Below, piece after piece: positions 15,511-25,046 of a DNA stretch of 64,000 nt; within the stretch, counting starts at the first letter, position 1; every line of letters begins with the position of its first letter. The stretch spans positions 62,001-126,000 of the forward strand of contig NZ_SRYR01000006.1 of assembly GCF_004794105.1 (NCBI RefSeq), written 5' to 3'. The stretch is from Clostridium sartagoforme. Its GTDB lineage: Bacteria > Bacillota > Clostridia > Clostridiales > Clostridiaceae. Below the pieces are notes generated by a model, which was not told where the DNA came from, ran no database searches, and saw only the letters and a list, made by a program, of their open reading frames with translations. Both the position numbers and the translations under genes were made by a program.

Positions 15511-16269
15511 ATGGAATATACAATTAAAAAGCTAGCTGAGATGGCAGGTGTAAGCACTAGAACTCTTAGGTATTATGACGAAATTGGTTTATTAAAGCCT
15601 TGTAGAGTTAATTCTTCAGGATATAGAATCTATGGAGAAAAAGAAATAGATATACTGCAACAAATTTTACTTTATAGATCAATGGATATTAAACTTGAGG
15701 ATATTCAAAATATAATTGCTAACCCTAACTTTAACATTTGCCAATCATTAATTGAACATCGAGAAAGCCTCATTTCTAGGAGAAATCAACTTGATCAATT
15801 GATTTTAACTGTAGAAAAAACTATTGAATATAAGAAAGGGGAAATAAGTATGTCTAATAAAGAAAAGTTTGAAGGCTTTAAAAAGGAAAAATTAAAAGAT
15901 AATGAAGAAAAGTATGGAAAAGAAATTAGAGATAAATATGGTAAAGAGACAGTAGAAGCATCTAATAAAAAGTTCATGAATTTAAGTGAAGAAGATTTTA
16001 ATGAAATGCAAAGGTTGGAAGCTGAAGTCTTCGAGAATCTATTAAAGGTATCTGATAGTGGAGATTTAGATTCTGAAGAAGCTAAGAAAGTATATGAAAA
16101 TCATAAAAAATGGCTTTGTTTCTCATGGCCTAGCTACTCTAAAGAAGCTCACGCTGGATTAGCAGAAATGTATGTAGCAGATGAAAGATTTGCAAAGTAT
16201 TATAATGATAAAGCTGGTAAAGAAGTAGTAGAAATCCTAAGAGATATAATTGTTAAATATGCAAGATAG
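15511..16269 (+). CDS. MerR-family regulator with TipAS effector domain
   Basis: 252 residues from the ATG at 15511, seven bases after AAGGAGG; the ATG at 15505 is too close. The MerR helix-turn-helix (TIKKLAEMAGVSTRTLRYYD) is followed by a coiled coil and a TipAS-like domain (residues about 150-250, with HKKWLCFSWPSYSKEAHAGLAEMYVADERF split across its helices). TipAS domains trap thiopeptides and other hydrophobic drugs. The 19-bp promoter indicates self-activation. No efflux gene is adjacent, so other targets lie elsewhere. Confidence 0.93.
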   Translation: MEYTIKKLAEMAGVSTRTLRYYDEIGLLKPCRVNSSGYRIYGEKEIDILQQILLYRSMDIKLEDIQNIIANPNFNICQSLIEHRESLISRRNQLDQLILTVEKTIEYKKGEISMSNKEKFEGFKKEKLKDNEEKYGKEIRDKYGKETVEASNKKFMNLSEEDFNEMQRLEAEVFENLLKVSDSGDLDSEEAKKVYENHKKWLCFSWPSYSKEAHAGLAEMYVADERFAKYYNDKAGKEVVEILRDIIVKYAR

Positions 16270-16301
16270 TAATATAAAAATAAAATAAAAACCAAGAAAA
16301 A

Positions 16302-16392
16302 AAGATGGTCCTGTCGCACAATATAAAATTAAGAATAGATAATTAATTTTTAATTCTTAATTTGAGTTCATAATGCGACAACTCCATCTTTT
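16302..16392. repeat. Repeat family C, copy 1, bidirectional terminator
   Basis: A large inverted repeat between converging genes. The outer arms are AAAGATGG...CCATCTTT, next CTGTCGCA...TGCGACA, and the inner arms are ATTAAGAAT...ATTCTTAAT. The GTCGCACAAT ends match other C copies. It can stop transcription from both sides. Confidence 0.75.
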
Positions 16393-16396
16393 CTAT

Positions 16397-16831
16397 TTAT
16401 CTTGAAGAATACAAATTCTTTTCTACATCTATAAATACTTCAGCAAGAACTCCATAAGTCTTTCCCCAAGCATCTATAATTTCATCTGTTGCAGCATCTC
16501 CTAAGACTTCTTTTATAGCATCTAATAAGTGTTTGCCAACTATAGGATAATGCTCTGGTTTAACATTAGAGTTACAATGTCTCTCAGCTATTTTATTTAC
16601 CACTGGCATTATTGCAGGTAAGTTGTCTATGTTTTGAGCAGAAGCTAATATAGACATGGCTAGAGCTTTTGGCTGTTCTCCTGATGACTGTCTACCCATA
16701 TCAAATAAAGGCTTAACTTCTGGGTTTTTTTCAAACATATTTTTATAAAATGTAGTTGTTATTTCCACTCCGTGAGTTTTTAAAACTGGAACTGTACTCT
16801 TAATTATATCTATTGTTTTTTGATCTAACAT
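16397..16831 (-). CDS. Single-domain globin
   Basis: 144 residues, the globin half of a flavohaemoglobin with no FAD/NAD domain, like Vitreoscilla or Campylobacter single-domain globins. The distal region is [18 protein letters not shown]; the proximal haem-ligand His is in [14 protein letters not shown] (about residue 85), with the Tyr/Glu region near the C-terminus. In an anaerobe the likely job is nitric oxide or oxygen detoxification, with electrons from a separate reductase. The TipA-like regulator converges on it and is not obviously linked. Confidence 0.93.
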   Translation of the reverse strand: MLDQKTIDIIKSTVPVLKTHGVEITTTFYKNMFEKNPEVKPLFDMGRQSSGEQPKALAMSILASAQNIDNLPAIMPVVNKIAERHCNSNVKPEHYPIVGKHLLDAIKEVLGDAATDEIIDAWGKTYGVLAEVFIDVEKNLYSSR

Positions 16832-17032
16832 AATTTCTCCTTAAGAATTCAATATCAAATATTATATAATAATAAATATTATATAATAAATCTTAACACC
16901 ATTAAGACTAAAACTCAACTTATTTAGAAGAGATATAGGAGCAAATTTATCCAAATAATAAAAATATCAACCACAGCTTGCCTTTTCCTATGAAGTCTAA
17001 AGTAGGCTGATTGCTCCATAAGTGTGATATTA

Positions 17033-19414
17033 TTATTTAGGATTAATATTATTTTTAATTAATTTCATGAAAACATCTGGAGTTACAATTCTTACTTTAT
17101 GATTCTTATTTAATTCAGTAACTACATTTTGGAGGATAGTCATATCATTACTCCATACATGAAGATAAACAAAGGTGTAGGCGGCTTCATTAGTTAGGTC
17201 TATATTATCTGTATTAGCTCTAGAATTTATATTTTCAATTAATTGATTTGAATCCTCTAAACCACCCCATAGTAAATCACGGCAAGAGACTACTGGCTTA
17301 TTATTGGACCAAACTATTTCTCCATTATAATTATTATTTTTCTTATAATCTAAATAAAAAAGTCCATCTATATTGGAATTTTCAGTATATTTATCCCATA
17401 AGTTAGTTTTATAAAAGGCATCATCGTCAATAATCAATACATATTTTTGATCTACTTTTTTCATATATTCATTTAATCTTTTTGTATAGGTATTTAGTTT
17501 ATTTTCTGGATACATGCTTGGATAGATATATCCATTACCTGAAGGAGAAACAAGATAGTAATCTGAATACTTCTCTGAGCTTGCACTCTCATAATATTTA
17601 TTGAAAACAGTAGGTGCTAAATAATAAAGAGATGGGCTTAGTGACCAACCTAAATCAAAGTTACCTCTATTTTTAGAACCATACCATTTTTCTGAACTAT
17701 AATTACTTCCAAGGAGCCATTGTTGATTGTCCCCATCAGACATAATAAAGGTTACATAATGAACATTACCTTCCTTAGGAGTTTCATTATTAGATTTTTG
17801 CACTTGTTTATCTGTAGGAAATGAACTTAATACAGATAAATTATAAGACCAATCTGCTGCAATCATATCTACTCCATACTTAGAGGATATACTTACATTG
17901 TTAAATTCATCTGGTCCCCATCCTAGGCAACGAGCTATTTTATCCATAGATTTAAATATATTTTCTCTTAGGGAAAAGTCTTTTACATCTTCCTCATAAA
18001 ATATAAGAGACTTAGACATTATTGCATAATCTCTTAAAGCCATAGACTTTTCGGGAGATAATAGTATAGCTGTAGAATGGTTTAAGCCAGAATTCCATAA
18101 GTTTTTATATGCCCAGTATTTATCTGTATTTCTGCAATCTTTAATTAAGTTATTTATCCCAAGTTCATTAAGTTTTGGTTCAAGAGATTTCTCTATAGGT
18201 ATTGAATTATTTAAACCTGCAAGGGAAAATGCATTATTGATAGAAGGTGGATTTTCATTACTATACAGTATGTACCCATTTAATGATGATTTAAATTTAT
18301 CCAAGAGAATCCAAGGATCTGATATATTTTCATAAGTGATATTGTAATTAGATGTTAAATCATCAAGCCATATTTTATAATCAGGTTCATCATTACTTAG
18401 AATATAAATCTGTTCCTTATATTTTGTAGATATAATACCTTGAAGAGCAGAGATCATACTCTGCTCTTCCTTTGTCATATAACTATCAGAAATAACATAA
18501 AGATGTTTAGGAATATTAGAATTCTTAATATAACAATAATTAGAATTTAAATATTCAAAGGTTATTGATGATGTAGTTTTAGCTTTAACTTTATTATAAA
18601 AGCTATTTAAAAATTCAAAGCGTTTTCCAGTATAGAAGCTTTGCGCATTTTTTTCTTTAATTGTAGAAAGTAAAACTTGACGCTTTATAATATCATTTAA
18701 ACTTACTTCTTTGTGATTTCTCATAATATCGTACATTATCATAAAGGTAGTAGTTCTTCCTATACCTTCCTTGCAGTGGAAGTGATACCAAGTATTTTCA
18801 GGAGTTTTATTAACAATATTAATAAAATAATCGACCATTTCATCACTTGGGAGAGAACCATCAGTTACGGGAATACGAATATATCCAATATTTTTATTAG
18901 ATGTAAGAGTAAGTTCATCTTTAACGCAATCTGGTGTTACTGTAACTTTAGTATTATAAAAAGTTAATGGTGTATTTATTTTAATAGATTGTAATAAGTC
19001 TTTTTCAGTAGATAGAACTTCAGGTAAAGTTAATCCTTTATTAGCATTGTTTTTAGGGTTTTCAAAACTGACTCCTATTCCATTAATAAATCCATGAGAT
19101 TCTTGTCTTAGATCAATATCAATAATAGTAAGGTTATTAGGGAGAGATTTTTTAATTAAATCAAGGCCAGTTTCTGAAAATTGCCCACTACCAGAAATAT
19201 TTAATTTATCTAATCCAGATAAGTTAAGATCCTTATATTCTGATAATGATGTAATATTGGTAGTCATACGAAAGTGATTAGGAAGCTTATTGTCGTTAGG
19301 AGCATTTTCTAATAAATTAACATCAGCAAATGCTTTGGGGAAATAAATAATATTAAACACTAAGCAAATAGTGATCAAAAAGATACGAAAACTATAACTA
19401 ATAATTTTTTTCAT
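17033..19414 (-). CDS. Secreted PTP-like phytase fused to GxGYxYP domain
   Basis: 793 residues with a Sec signal peptide (cleavage near AFA-DV, residue 30). Residues about 40-270 form a cysteine-phosphatase domain with P-loop HCKEGIGRTT (His213, Cys214, Arg220), the signature of PTP-like myo-inositol phosphatases, and a likely acid loop VTDGSLP. Residues about 290-790 match the GxGYxYP family, with GNGYIYP near residue 625 and acidic clusters (IDDDAF, SDGDNQ). That family is thought to be a glycoside hydrolase. The pairing suggests an exported enzyme for phytate or phosphorylated glycans. Single gene. Confidence 0.85.
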   Translation of the reverse strand: MKKIISYSFRIFLITICLVFNIIYFPKAFADVNLLENAPNDNKLPNHFRMTTNITSLSEYKDLNLSGLDKLNISGSGQFSETGLDLIKKSLPNNLTIIDIDLRQESHGFINGIGVSFENPKNNANKGLTLPEVLSTEKDLLQSIKINTPLTFYNTKVTVTPDCVKDELTLTSNKNIGYIRIPVTDGSLPSDEMVDYFINIVNKTPENTWYHFHCKEGIGRTTTFMIMYDIMRNHKEVSLNDIIKRQVLLSTIKEKNAQSFYTGKRFEFLNSFYNKVKAKTTSSITFEYLNSNYCYIKNSNIPKHLYVISDSYMTKEEQSMISALQGIISTKYKEQIYILSNDEPDYKIWLDDLTSNYNITYENISDPWILLDKFKSSLNGYILYSNENPPSINNAFSLAGLNNSIPIEKSLEPKLNELGINNLIKDCRNTDKYWAYKNLWNSGLNHSTAILLSPEKSMALRDYAIMSKSLIFYEEDVKDFSLRENIFKSMDKIARCLGWGPDEFNNVSISSKYGVDMIAADWSYNLSVLSSFPTDKQVQKSNNETPKEGNVHYVTFIMSDGDNQQWLLGSNYSSEKWYGSKNRGNFDLGWSLSPSLYYLAPTVFNKYYESASSEKYSDYYLVSPSGNGYIYPSMYPENKLNTYTKRLNEYMKKVDQKYVLIIDDDAFYKTNLWDKYTENSNIDGLFYLDYKKNNNYNGEIVWSNNKPVVSCRDLLWGGLEDSNQLIENINSRANTDNIDLTNEAAYTFVYLHVWSNDMTILQNVVTELNKNHKVRIVTPDVFMKLIKNNINPK

Positions 19415-19718
19415 ATATATACCTCACATTATAAATAGTAGTTTATATATATTAGGATTAGAAATTAGGACATAGTTTATTCAAATAATTTGATTTATTA
19501 TTTTATTACCTATTGTTGTTGGATAATTTTTAAAAGTAAAGTTAAATATAATCTAAGTGCAACTTATAATATGAAAAACAATTAATTTTTTTAATTAATG
19601 AAAATAATACATATATCTAAAGGGGTATAATTTAATTAAAGGATATTAATAAATGAATTATATAGGGTGTATAACTATGTATGGAAATTTATACACTTTA
19701 CTAGAGAGAGGGGAAAAT
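19415..19718. other. Divergent intergenic region
   Basis: About 300 AT-rich bases between the phytase fusion and the deacetylase. An AT hairpin (ATTAATT/AATTAAT around 19583-19602) is the only structure seen. A possible in-frame extension of the deacetylase (from 19653) lacks a ribosome site. Confidence 0.4.
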
Positions 19719-20453
19719 ATGAAGTTAATAGTAAATGCTGATGATTTTGGGTATAGCAGAGGTGCAAACTATGGAATAGTAGATGCTTTTAAAAATGGTA
19801 TAATAAGAAGTACTACAATAATGGCTGGAATGCCAGGGTATGAACATGCGGTAGAATTATTAAAGAATTGTAATGGTTTAGGCTGTGGTGTTCACTTAAC
19901 TTTATCTGCATACAAGCCATTATTAAAATCTCACAAGACAATAGTGGATGAAAATGGATATTTTTATAAAAAAATAACACCTGAAGTAGCTAAGAATATA
20001 GATATAGAAGAAGTATATAATGAGTTTTGTGCTCAAATTGAAAAGGTAAAAGCTAGTGGAATAGATATAACTCATCTAGATTCCCATCATCATGTTCATA
20101 CATTTGAGGTGTTAAAGCCTGTTATGGAAAGAATAGTGGAGAAGTATCCTTATCCAATAAGGGGAGGGCTTGAGTATAAATTAGACTATGAGAAAATTAT
20201 GCCTTATGAAGGGATATTTTATGAAGACACAGTAAGAATTGATACATTTAAAAACCTTAAAGATAAATTTGCTAACTATGATGTTTTAGAGACTATGTCT
20301 CATCCAGCATATTTAGATAGTTTTATTTTAGAGAATAGTTCATATAACTTAAAAAGAATAAAAGAGTTAGAAATACTTACTTCTAAAGAATTAAGAAACT
20401 TCCTTGAAGAAAATAATATAGAAGTGTGTAATTATAGAGATATATTTAAATAA
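19719..20453 (+). CDS. ChbG/YdjC-family carbohydrate deacetylase
   Basis: 244 residues from the ATG at 19719, preceded by GAGAGGGGAA; the earlier ATG at 19653 is unsupported. The start KLIVNADDFGYS holds the metal-binding Asp pair, then GVHLTLS, and HLDSHHHVH carries the His ligands. Family members remove one acetyl group from N,N'-diacetylchitobiose or related oligosaccharides. It precedes the PTS-nanE operon, but a strong terminator separates them. An amino-sugar role fits the setting. Confidence 0.9.
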   Translation: MKLIVNADDFGYSRGANYGIVDAFKNGIIRSTTIMAGMPGYEHAVELLKNCNGLGCGVHLTLSAYKPLLKSHKTIVDENGYFYKKITPEVAKNIDIEEVYNEFCAQIEKVKASGIDITHLDSHHHVHTFEVLKPVMERIVEKYPYPIRGGLEYKLDYEKIMPYEGIFYEDTVRIDTFKNLKDKFANYDVLETMSHPAYLDSFILENSSYNLKRIKELEILTSKELRNFLEENNIEVCNYRDIFK

Positions 20454-20467
20454 GTATAAAATTGTTT

Positions 20468-20511
20468 AATATTGCAAAACTAATATAGAAATAGTTTTGC
20501 AATATTTTTTT
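20468..20511 (+). terminator. Strong terminator after the deacetylase gene
   Basis: A 15-pair perfect stem AATATTGCAAAACTA and its complement with a nine-base loop and a T run. Confidence 0.88.
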
Positions 20512-20659
20512 ATGGAAAAAATTAAATGAAAAAAATTTTAAATAAAATACTTGAACTAAAATAATTTTCATGATAATATGTAAATGTATTCAGAAGAAAA
20601 TAATTTTTATAAGAAAAAAGTATTGAAAATGATTTTAATCAAATGAGGGAGGAATTATT

Positions 20660-22150
20660 TTGTTTAAGCAGCTACAAAAAATAGGTAAGTCCTTTATGTT
20701 ACCAATAGCGATTTTACCAGCAGCAGGTTTATTACTAGGTATTGGAGGTGCATTATCAAACCCTAATACAGTACAAGCCTATCCATTCTTAGATATTGCA
20801 TGGTTACAAGGCATATTCTCAATTATGTCTTCAGCAGGAAATGTTGTTTTTGCTAACTTAGCACTTATTATGTGTATAGGTCTTTCAGTAGGTTTAGCTA
20901 AGAAAGATAAGGGTACTGCAGGACTTGCAGGTGCAGTTTCATTCTTAGTTATGAATGCAGCAATTAGTGGAATGATTACAGCTTTTAACCCAGCAGTTGA
21001 ATCAATAGATACAGGTGTTGTAGGAGCTATAGTAATTGGTTTAACAGTATCGTTCTTACATAATAAATATGGAAATATTCAATTACCAGCAGTTTTGGGA
21101 TTCTTTGGTGGATCAAGATTTGTACCAATAGTATCATCTTTTGCAGCTATATTTATCGGAGGAGTATTCTTCTTAATATGGCCAACATTCCAAGGATGGT
21201 TAGTTTCAGCAGGTAATGCAATAGCAGGTTTAGGACCAATAGGAACATTCCTTTATGGATTCTTATTAAGATTAACAGGTGCAGTAGGATTACATCACAT
21301 GATTTACCCATTATTCTGGTATACAGAATTAGGTGGAGTGGCAACTGTAGCAGGACAAACTATTACTGGCGCACAAAATATATTCTTTGCTCAATTAGCT
21401 GATCCAAATCACACTGGATTATTTACAGAAGGAACAAGATTCTTTGCTGGACGTTTTGCAACTATGATGTTTGGCCTACCAGCAGCATGTTTAGCTATGT
21501 ATCACTGTGTTCCTAAGGCAAAAAGAAAATTAGTTGGTGGATTATTCTTAGGAGCAGCAATAACTTCATTTGTTACTGGTATTACAGAGCCAATTGAATT
21601 TATGTTCTTATTCGTAGCACCATGGTTATATGTAGTTCATGCACTATTTGATGGATTATCATTCTTCATTGCAGATATATTAAATATATCAATTGGTAAT
21701 ACATTCTCAGGTGGATTAATAGACTTTACATTATTCGGAGTTCTTCAAGGAAATGACAAAACTAACTGGATACTTGTATTAGTAGTTGGAGCAATCTGGT
21801 TTGCACTATACTACTTCACATTTAGATTCTTAATAACTAAGTTTAACGTTATGACTCCAGGAAGAGAAGTTGAAGGAGAAGAAGTTAAAGTTGTTACTAA
21901 GGATAGCTTAAATGAAGTTGCTGAAGAAATTTTAGCAGCACTTGGTGGAGCTGATAACTTAGATGATGTTGACGCTTGTATCACAAGACTTAGAGTAGCA
22001 GTTAAAGATGTAAGCAAAGTAGATAAAGCTAAGATTAAATCTTTAGGAGCTACAGCTGTATTAGAAGTTAAGGGAGGAATACAAGCTATATTTGGAGCTA
22101 AGGCAGACCCATTAAAGCAAAAAATAAATGAAATTATAGGGAGAGATTAA
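20660..22150 (+). CDS. PTS glucose/GlcNAc-family EIICB component
   Basis: 496 residues, TTG start behind GAGGGAGG. EIIC spans residues about 1-395 with ten or so membrane segments and the conserved GITEPIEF motif. EIIB is at residues about 415-495, with the phosphorylated Cys in DACITRLRV. No EIIA domain is attached, so EIIA acts in trans. The start of nanE five bases later and the RpiR gene point to N-acetylmannosamine or N-acetylglucosamine rather than glucose. Confidence 0.92.
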   Translation: MFKQLQKIGKSFMLPIAILPAAGLLLGIGGALSNPNTVQAYPFLDIAWLQGIFSIMSSAGNVVFANLALIMCIGLSVGLAKKDKGTAGLAGAVSFLVMNAAISGMITAFNPAVESIDTGVVGAIVIGLTVSFLHNKYGNIQLPAVLGFFGGSRFVPIVSSFAAIFIGGVFFLIWPTFQGWLVSAGNAIAGLGPIGTFLYGFLLRLTGAVGLHHMIYPLFWYTELGGVATVAGQTITGAQNIFFAQLADPNHTGLFTEGTRFFAGRFATMMFGLPAACLAMYHCVPKAKRKLVGGLFLGAAITSFVTGITEPIEFMFLFVAPWLYVVHALFDGLSFFIADILNISIGNTFSGGLIDFTLFGVLQGNDKTNWILVLVVGAIWFALYYFTFRFLITKFNVMTPGREVEGEEVKVVTKDSLNEVAEEILAALGGADNLDDVDACITRLRVAVKDVSKVDKAKIKSLGATAVLEVKGGIQAIFGAKADPLKQKINEIIGRD

Positions 22151-22155
22151 TAAGA

Positions 22156-22809
22156 GTGAAAGAGATAAATAGAGGATTAATTGTATCATGTCAAGCACTA
22201 GAAAACGAACCACTTCATAGCTCTTATATAATGAGTAGAATGGCAGTAGCAGCCAAAGAAGGCGGTGCTATAGGGATAAGAGCAAATAGTACTGAGGACA
22301 TAATTGCTATAAAAAAAGAAGTAGATCTACCTATAATAGGTATAATAAAAATAGATTATGAAAATATGAAGCCATATATTACTCCTACTATGAAGGAAGT
22401 AGATGCCTTAGTAGAAACAGGAGTAGATATAATTGCACTAGATGCAACTATAGATCAAGATGAAGAGTTCTTAAAGAGTATATTTAAGAAATACCCAAAT
22501 CAAGCTTTTATGGCTGACATATCAACTATAGAAGAAGGATTAAGAGCTGGAGAGCTTGGATTCCATTATGTAGGTACTACTTTAGTTGGTTATACAGAGC
22601 ATTCTAAAGGTGCTAATAACTTTGAGGTTTTAGAAGCTTTAATAAAAGATTGTAAGGCAAAAGTTATTGCAGAAGGAAACTTTGATACACCAGAAAAGGC
22701 AAAGCTTTCTCTAGAAAAGGGAGCATATGCAGTAGTAGTTGGTGGAGCAATAACAAGACCACAATTAATAACTAAAAAATTTAATGATGAAGTGTTAAAA
22801 GCACTGTAA
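22156..22809 (+). CDS. nanE: N-acetylmannosamine-6-phosphate 2-epimerase
   Basis: 217 residues, GTG start five bases after the PTS gene. A TIM-barrel epimerase with the NanE patterns [34 protein letters not shown] and [13 protein letters not shown], ending in [11 protein letters not shown]. It converts ManNAc-6-P to GlcNAc-6-P in sialic acid and ManNAc breakdown. Next to a PTS it would process ManNAc-6-P formed on import. nanA and nanK are not in the window. Confidence 0.96.
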   Translation: MKEINRGLIVSCQALENEPLHSSYIMSRMAVAAKEGGAIGIRANSTEDIIAIKKEVDLPIIGIIKIDYENMKPYITPTMKEVDALVETGVDIIALDATIDQDEEFLKSIFKKYPNQAFMADISTIEEGLRAGELGFHYVGTTLVGYTEHSKGANNFEVLEALIKDCKAKVIAEGNFDTPEKAKLSLEKGAYAVVVGGAITRPQLITKKFNDEVLKAL

Positions 22810-22840
22810 AATAAGCTGCCGTAAAGGCAGCTTATTTTAC
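22806..22840 (+). terminator. Terminator of the PTS-nanE operon
   Basis: A perfect stem of about 15 pairs including AATAAGCTGCC/GGCAGCTTATT with a GTAAA loop, overlapping the nanE stop. Confidence 0.88.
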
Positions 22841-22975
22841 AATGGATAATTAATAATTAATAATTGACCATTAAGGAGGTAATTCCTTTGAAATTACTAA
22901 AAAATTTAAATTTGAAAGCTCCGAAGGGAGTTTTTTTCTTTAATTAAACATTATGATTTATCAATTATTCATTAT
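22841..22975. repeat. Repeat family C, copy 2
   Basis: Begins CAATGGATAATTAATAATT, contains the core AATTACTAAAAAATTTAAATT and CTCCGAAGGGAGTTTTTTT, and ends ATTATTCATTATA. The core closely matches the copies at 46.6 and 49.6 kb. The CTCC/GGAG hairpin with its T run may also end transcription. It fills most of the 330-base gap before the RpiR gene. Confidence 0.7.
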
Positions 22976-23139
22976 AATGAACTCTTTTAATTATTTTAGA
23001 TTAGTGATATTCTAATTATAAGTATGTTTTAAATATGTTAATTCAGTTTTATAAAATTTGAAACAAAATAATTATTTAAGTAAAATATAAAAATTGAAAC
23101 TATATTTTCAATTTATTTTCAGTTGTTTGGAGGGGTAAA

Positions 23140-23940
23140 GTGGATATCTTATGTGAGATACAAAAAATATATAATAGTTTTTCAGATAAAGAAAAAGACA
23201 TAGCTAATTATATAATGCAGTATGGGGATAAAATTAAGAATATAAATATTACTGATTTAGCAAAAGAAATTGGAACGTCAGGGGCCACTATAACTAGATT
23301 TGCTAAGAAGATAGGCTGTGAAAGCTTTGTGGATATGAAAATTAAACTTAGCTCTAATAGGGTAGAAGTAGTAGACGAGAATGAGGATGAGATATTTTCT
23401 TATGCTTATCAATATTACAATGAGGTTATAGAGAGAACTAAGGCATTGATAGATAAGGAAGCTATATTTAAGGCTGTAAATGAGATTAAGAAGGCTAGAA
23501 ATATATATATTCATGGTGTTGGGAGTTCAGGATTAACAGGGACAGAAATGATGCATAGGCTTTTAAGAATGGGATTTAATGTCCATAGCATTCCAGATTC
23601 ACATATGATGATTATTAATAGCTCTATAGTAAAGAAAGATGATTTAGTTATAGGTATATCTATATCAGGAGAAACTGAAGAAGTAGTACATTCTCTTAGA
23701 AAAGCAAAGGAAAATGAGGCAACAACTATTTCTATTACTAGTTTTGAAGGAAGTAGTTTAAGCAAGCACTCAGATATAGAATTTATAGTTTATAATCCTA
23801 AGTTTGTTGATAGAAGTAAATTTATAAATAGCCAGTTTTCTGCTATGTATCTATTAGACTTAATATCTATGGTATTACTAAAAGATGAAGAGTTAAGAGA
23901 AAAGATGCAGATAACTATTAATGCTATAATAAGCAATTAA
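23140..23940 (+). CDS. RpiR/MurR-family transcriptional regulator
   Basis: 266 residues, GTG start behind GGAGGGGTAAA. The N-terminal RpiR helix-turn-helix (residues about 1-75: ITDLAKEIGTSGATITRFAKKIG) is followed by a SIS sugar-phosphate domain (IYIHGVGSSGLTG, ISISGETEEVV). It presumably senses ManNAc-6-P or GlcNAc-6-P and controls the PTS-nanE operon. A TTGAAA...TTTCAA dyad lies just upstream (near 23094-23111) and could be its operator. Confidence 0.92.
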   Translation: MDILCEIQKIYNSFSDKEKDIANYIMQYGDKIKNINITDLAKEIGTSGATITRFAKKIGCESFVDMKIKLSSNRVEVVDENEDEIFSYAYQYYNEVIERTKALIDKEAIFKAVNEIKKARNIYIHGVGSSGLTGTEMMHRLLRMGFNVHSIPDSHMMIINSSIVKKDDLVIGISISGETEEVVHSLRKAKENEATTISITSFEGSSLSKHSDIEFIVYNPKFVDRSKFINSQFSAMYLLDLISMVLLKDEELREKMQITINAIISN

Positions 23941-23954
23941 AGTTAGAATATATA

Positions 23955-23995
23955 GTGTAGGATATAATAATGAAAAATTAATCCTACACTTTTTT
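23955..23995 (+). terminator. Terminator after the RpiR gene
   Basis: GTGTAGGAT/ATCCTACAC stem with a T run. Confidence 0.8.
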
Positions 23996-24013
23996 ATACA
24001 TAAACTAATTATA

Positions 24014-24130
24014 TTTAAATTAAAAGATATATATATCTTTTAATTTAAAAAATTTACTAAAGAATTATTTTTAATTTATAATGATATAAAACTATAGATG
24101 TAGATTATTAATTGAAAAATATATATTAAT
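24014..24130 (+). repeat. Repeat family A, copy 1 (diverged)
   Basis: It opens with a perfect 36-bp palindrome (24014-24049, centre GATATATATATC). It continues with AATTTACTAAAGAATTATTT and ends GTAGATTATTAATTGAAAAATATATATT, clearly the A pattern though degraded. It lies 184 bases before the next gene, in the usual orientation. Confidence 0.6.
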
Positions 24131-24219
24131 AAAAAATTATAAAACCTTAAAAAATGTATATTGAGAGAGATAATCATTTTAAATAAGATAAAAAGGCTTA
24201 AAAAGGATGTTTTACATAA

Positions 24220-24247
24220 ATTACAAACTGAAAAATAATGGTATAAT
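24220..24247 (+). promoter_or_regulatory. Likely promoter
   Basis: ATTACA (24220-24225), 16-base spacer, perfect TATAAT (24242-24247), about 66 bases before the start codon at 24314. Confidence 0.6.
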
Positions 24248-24313
24248 TTAGTTATAAATATGCTTATGTAACGTGCTTAAATAGATATCAAGATTATATT
24301 AAGAGGTGAAGAA

Positions 24314-24877
24314 ATGGAAAAATTAAATAAGTTTATAAGTTACTCAAAGGGTATCTTTAATAATGACAATCAAATAAAAGAAGAAAAGGCTGCAACTGGT
24401 GAAGTAAGAACACCTGAGGCTAAACATATAGCTGAAGTATGTAATGATAAGATTCAAAATCTACCAAAGGACTTTAAGGGTTACTTTATGATAGATGAAA
24501 CTTACTATAATCATGGGGATAAGGTAACAGAATTACATCATTTATTTTTATATACAGTAAATGAAAATAATCAAGTTGTTTTAACTTCTTATGAGATGCC
24601 AAAGGAAATAGAATATAAGGATTTTATAAATTCTAATGATAAGTTAACTTTTGACTATAATAAGTTAGAGAAGAACAGTAAGTTTAATCCAATAGTATTT
24701 AAGGAAGAAGATGGAGCATTTATTGCAGAAAGTGAAGCTGAGTTTGCACCAGGAGTTATATTTACAGCAAAGCAAAAGAACTTAGATGGTAAGATGTATG
24801 TAACAGAAATTTTCAGAAAGAACGGAGAAATAGTTTCAGGATCTGAAGAACCAATAGTTTATCATAGAGTAAAATAA
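24314..24877 (+). CDS. Conserved-looking hypothetical protein, 187 residues
   Basis: ATG behind AAGAGGTGAAG. A soluble, charged protein without signal peptide or membrane segment. After a short helical start, the body alternates hydrophobic strands (GYFMIDETYY, HLFLYTVNEN, VVLTSYEMP, GVIFTAKQK, MYVTEIFRK), suggesting a beta-barrel like the CpcT or lipocalin-like lyases. I do not recognise the family. It stands alone with its own promoter and terminator, and an A repeat lies upstream. Confidence 0.75.
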   Translation: MEKLNKFISYSKGIFNNDNQIKEEKAATGEVRTPEAKHIAEVCNDKIQNLPKDFKGYFMIDETYYNHGDKVTELHHLFLYTVNENNQVVLTSYEMPKEIEYKDFINSNDKLTFDYNKLEKNSKFNPIVFKEEDGAFIAESEAEFAPGVIFTAKQKNLDGKMYVTEIFRKNGEIVSGSEEPIVYHRVK

Positions 24878-24897
24878 ATTAATAATGATTTACCTTT

Positions 24898-24926
24898 AGG
24901 GGCTGTTTTTAAGCAGCCTCTTTTTT
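24898..24926 (+). terminator. Terminator
   Basis: AGGGGCTG/CAGCCTCT stem with G-T pairs and a run of T. Confidence 0.8.
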
Positions 24927-25046
24927 ATTTACATATAAATTGGAGATAATTAATTTGTATATTAATGCTATATAAATCTTACTATATTACACAAAATATT
25001 TATTCTTTGAATAAAATAATATAGAAATCATTTTAAGGAGCATGTT

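Noticed and set aside
20520..20650. Defined RpiR operator before the PTS gene
   Set aside because: Several GAAAATAATTTT-like stretches exist but no clear dyad shared with the region before the RpiR gene, so no site was called.
22841..22975. Small ORF in the ATTAATAATTAATAATT stretch
   Set aside because: No start/ribosome-site combination, and the stretch recurs as a family C repeat with stops in all frames.
24014..24049. 36-bp perfect palindrome as a regulator operator
   Set aside because: It aligns with the 5' part of the family A repeat, so it is better explained as a diverged end of that element.
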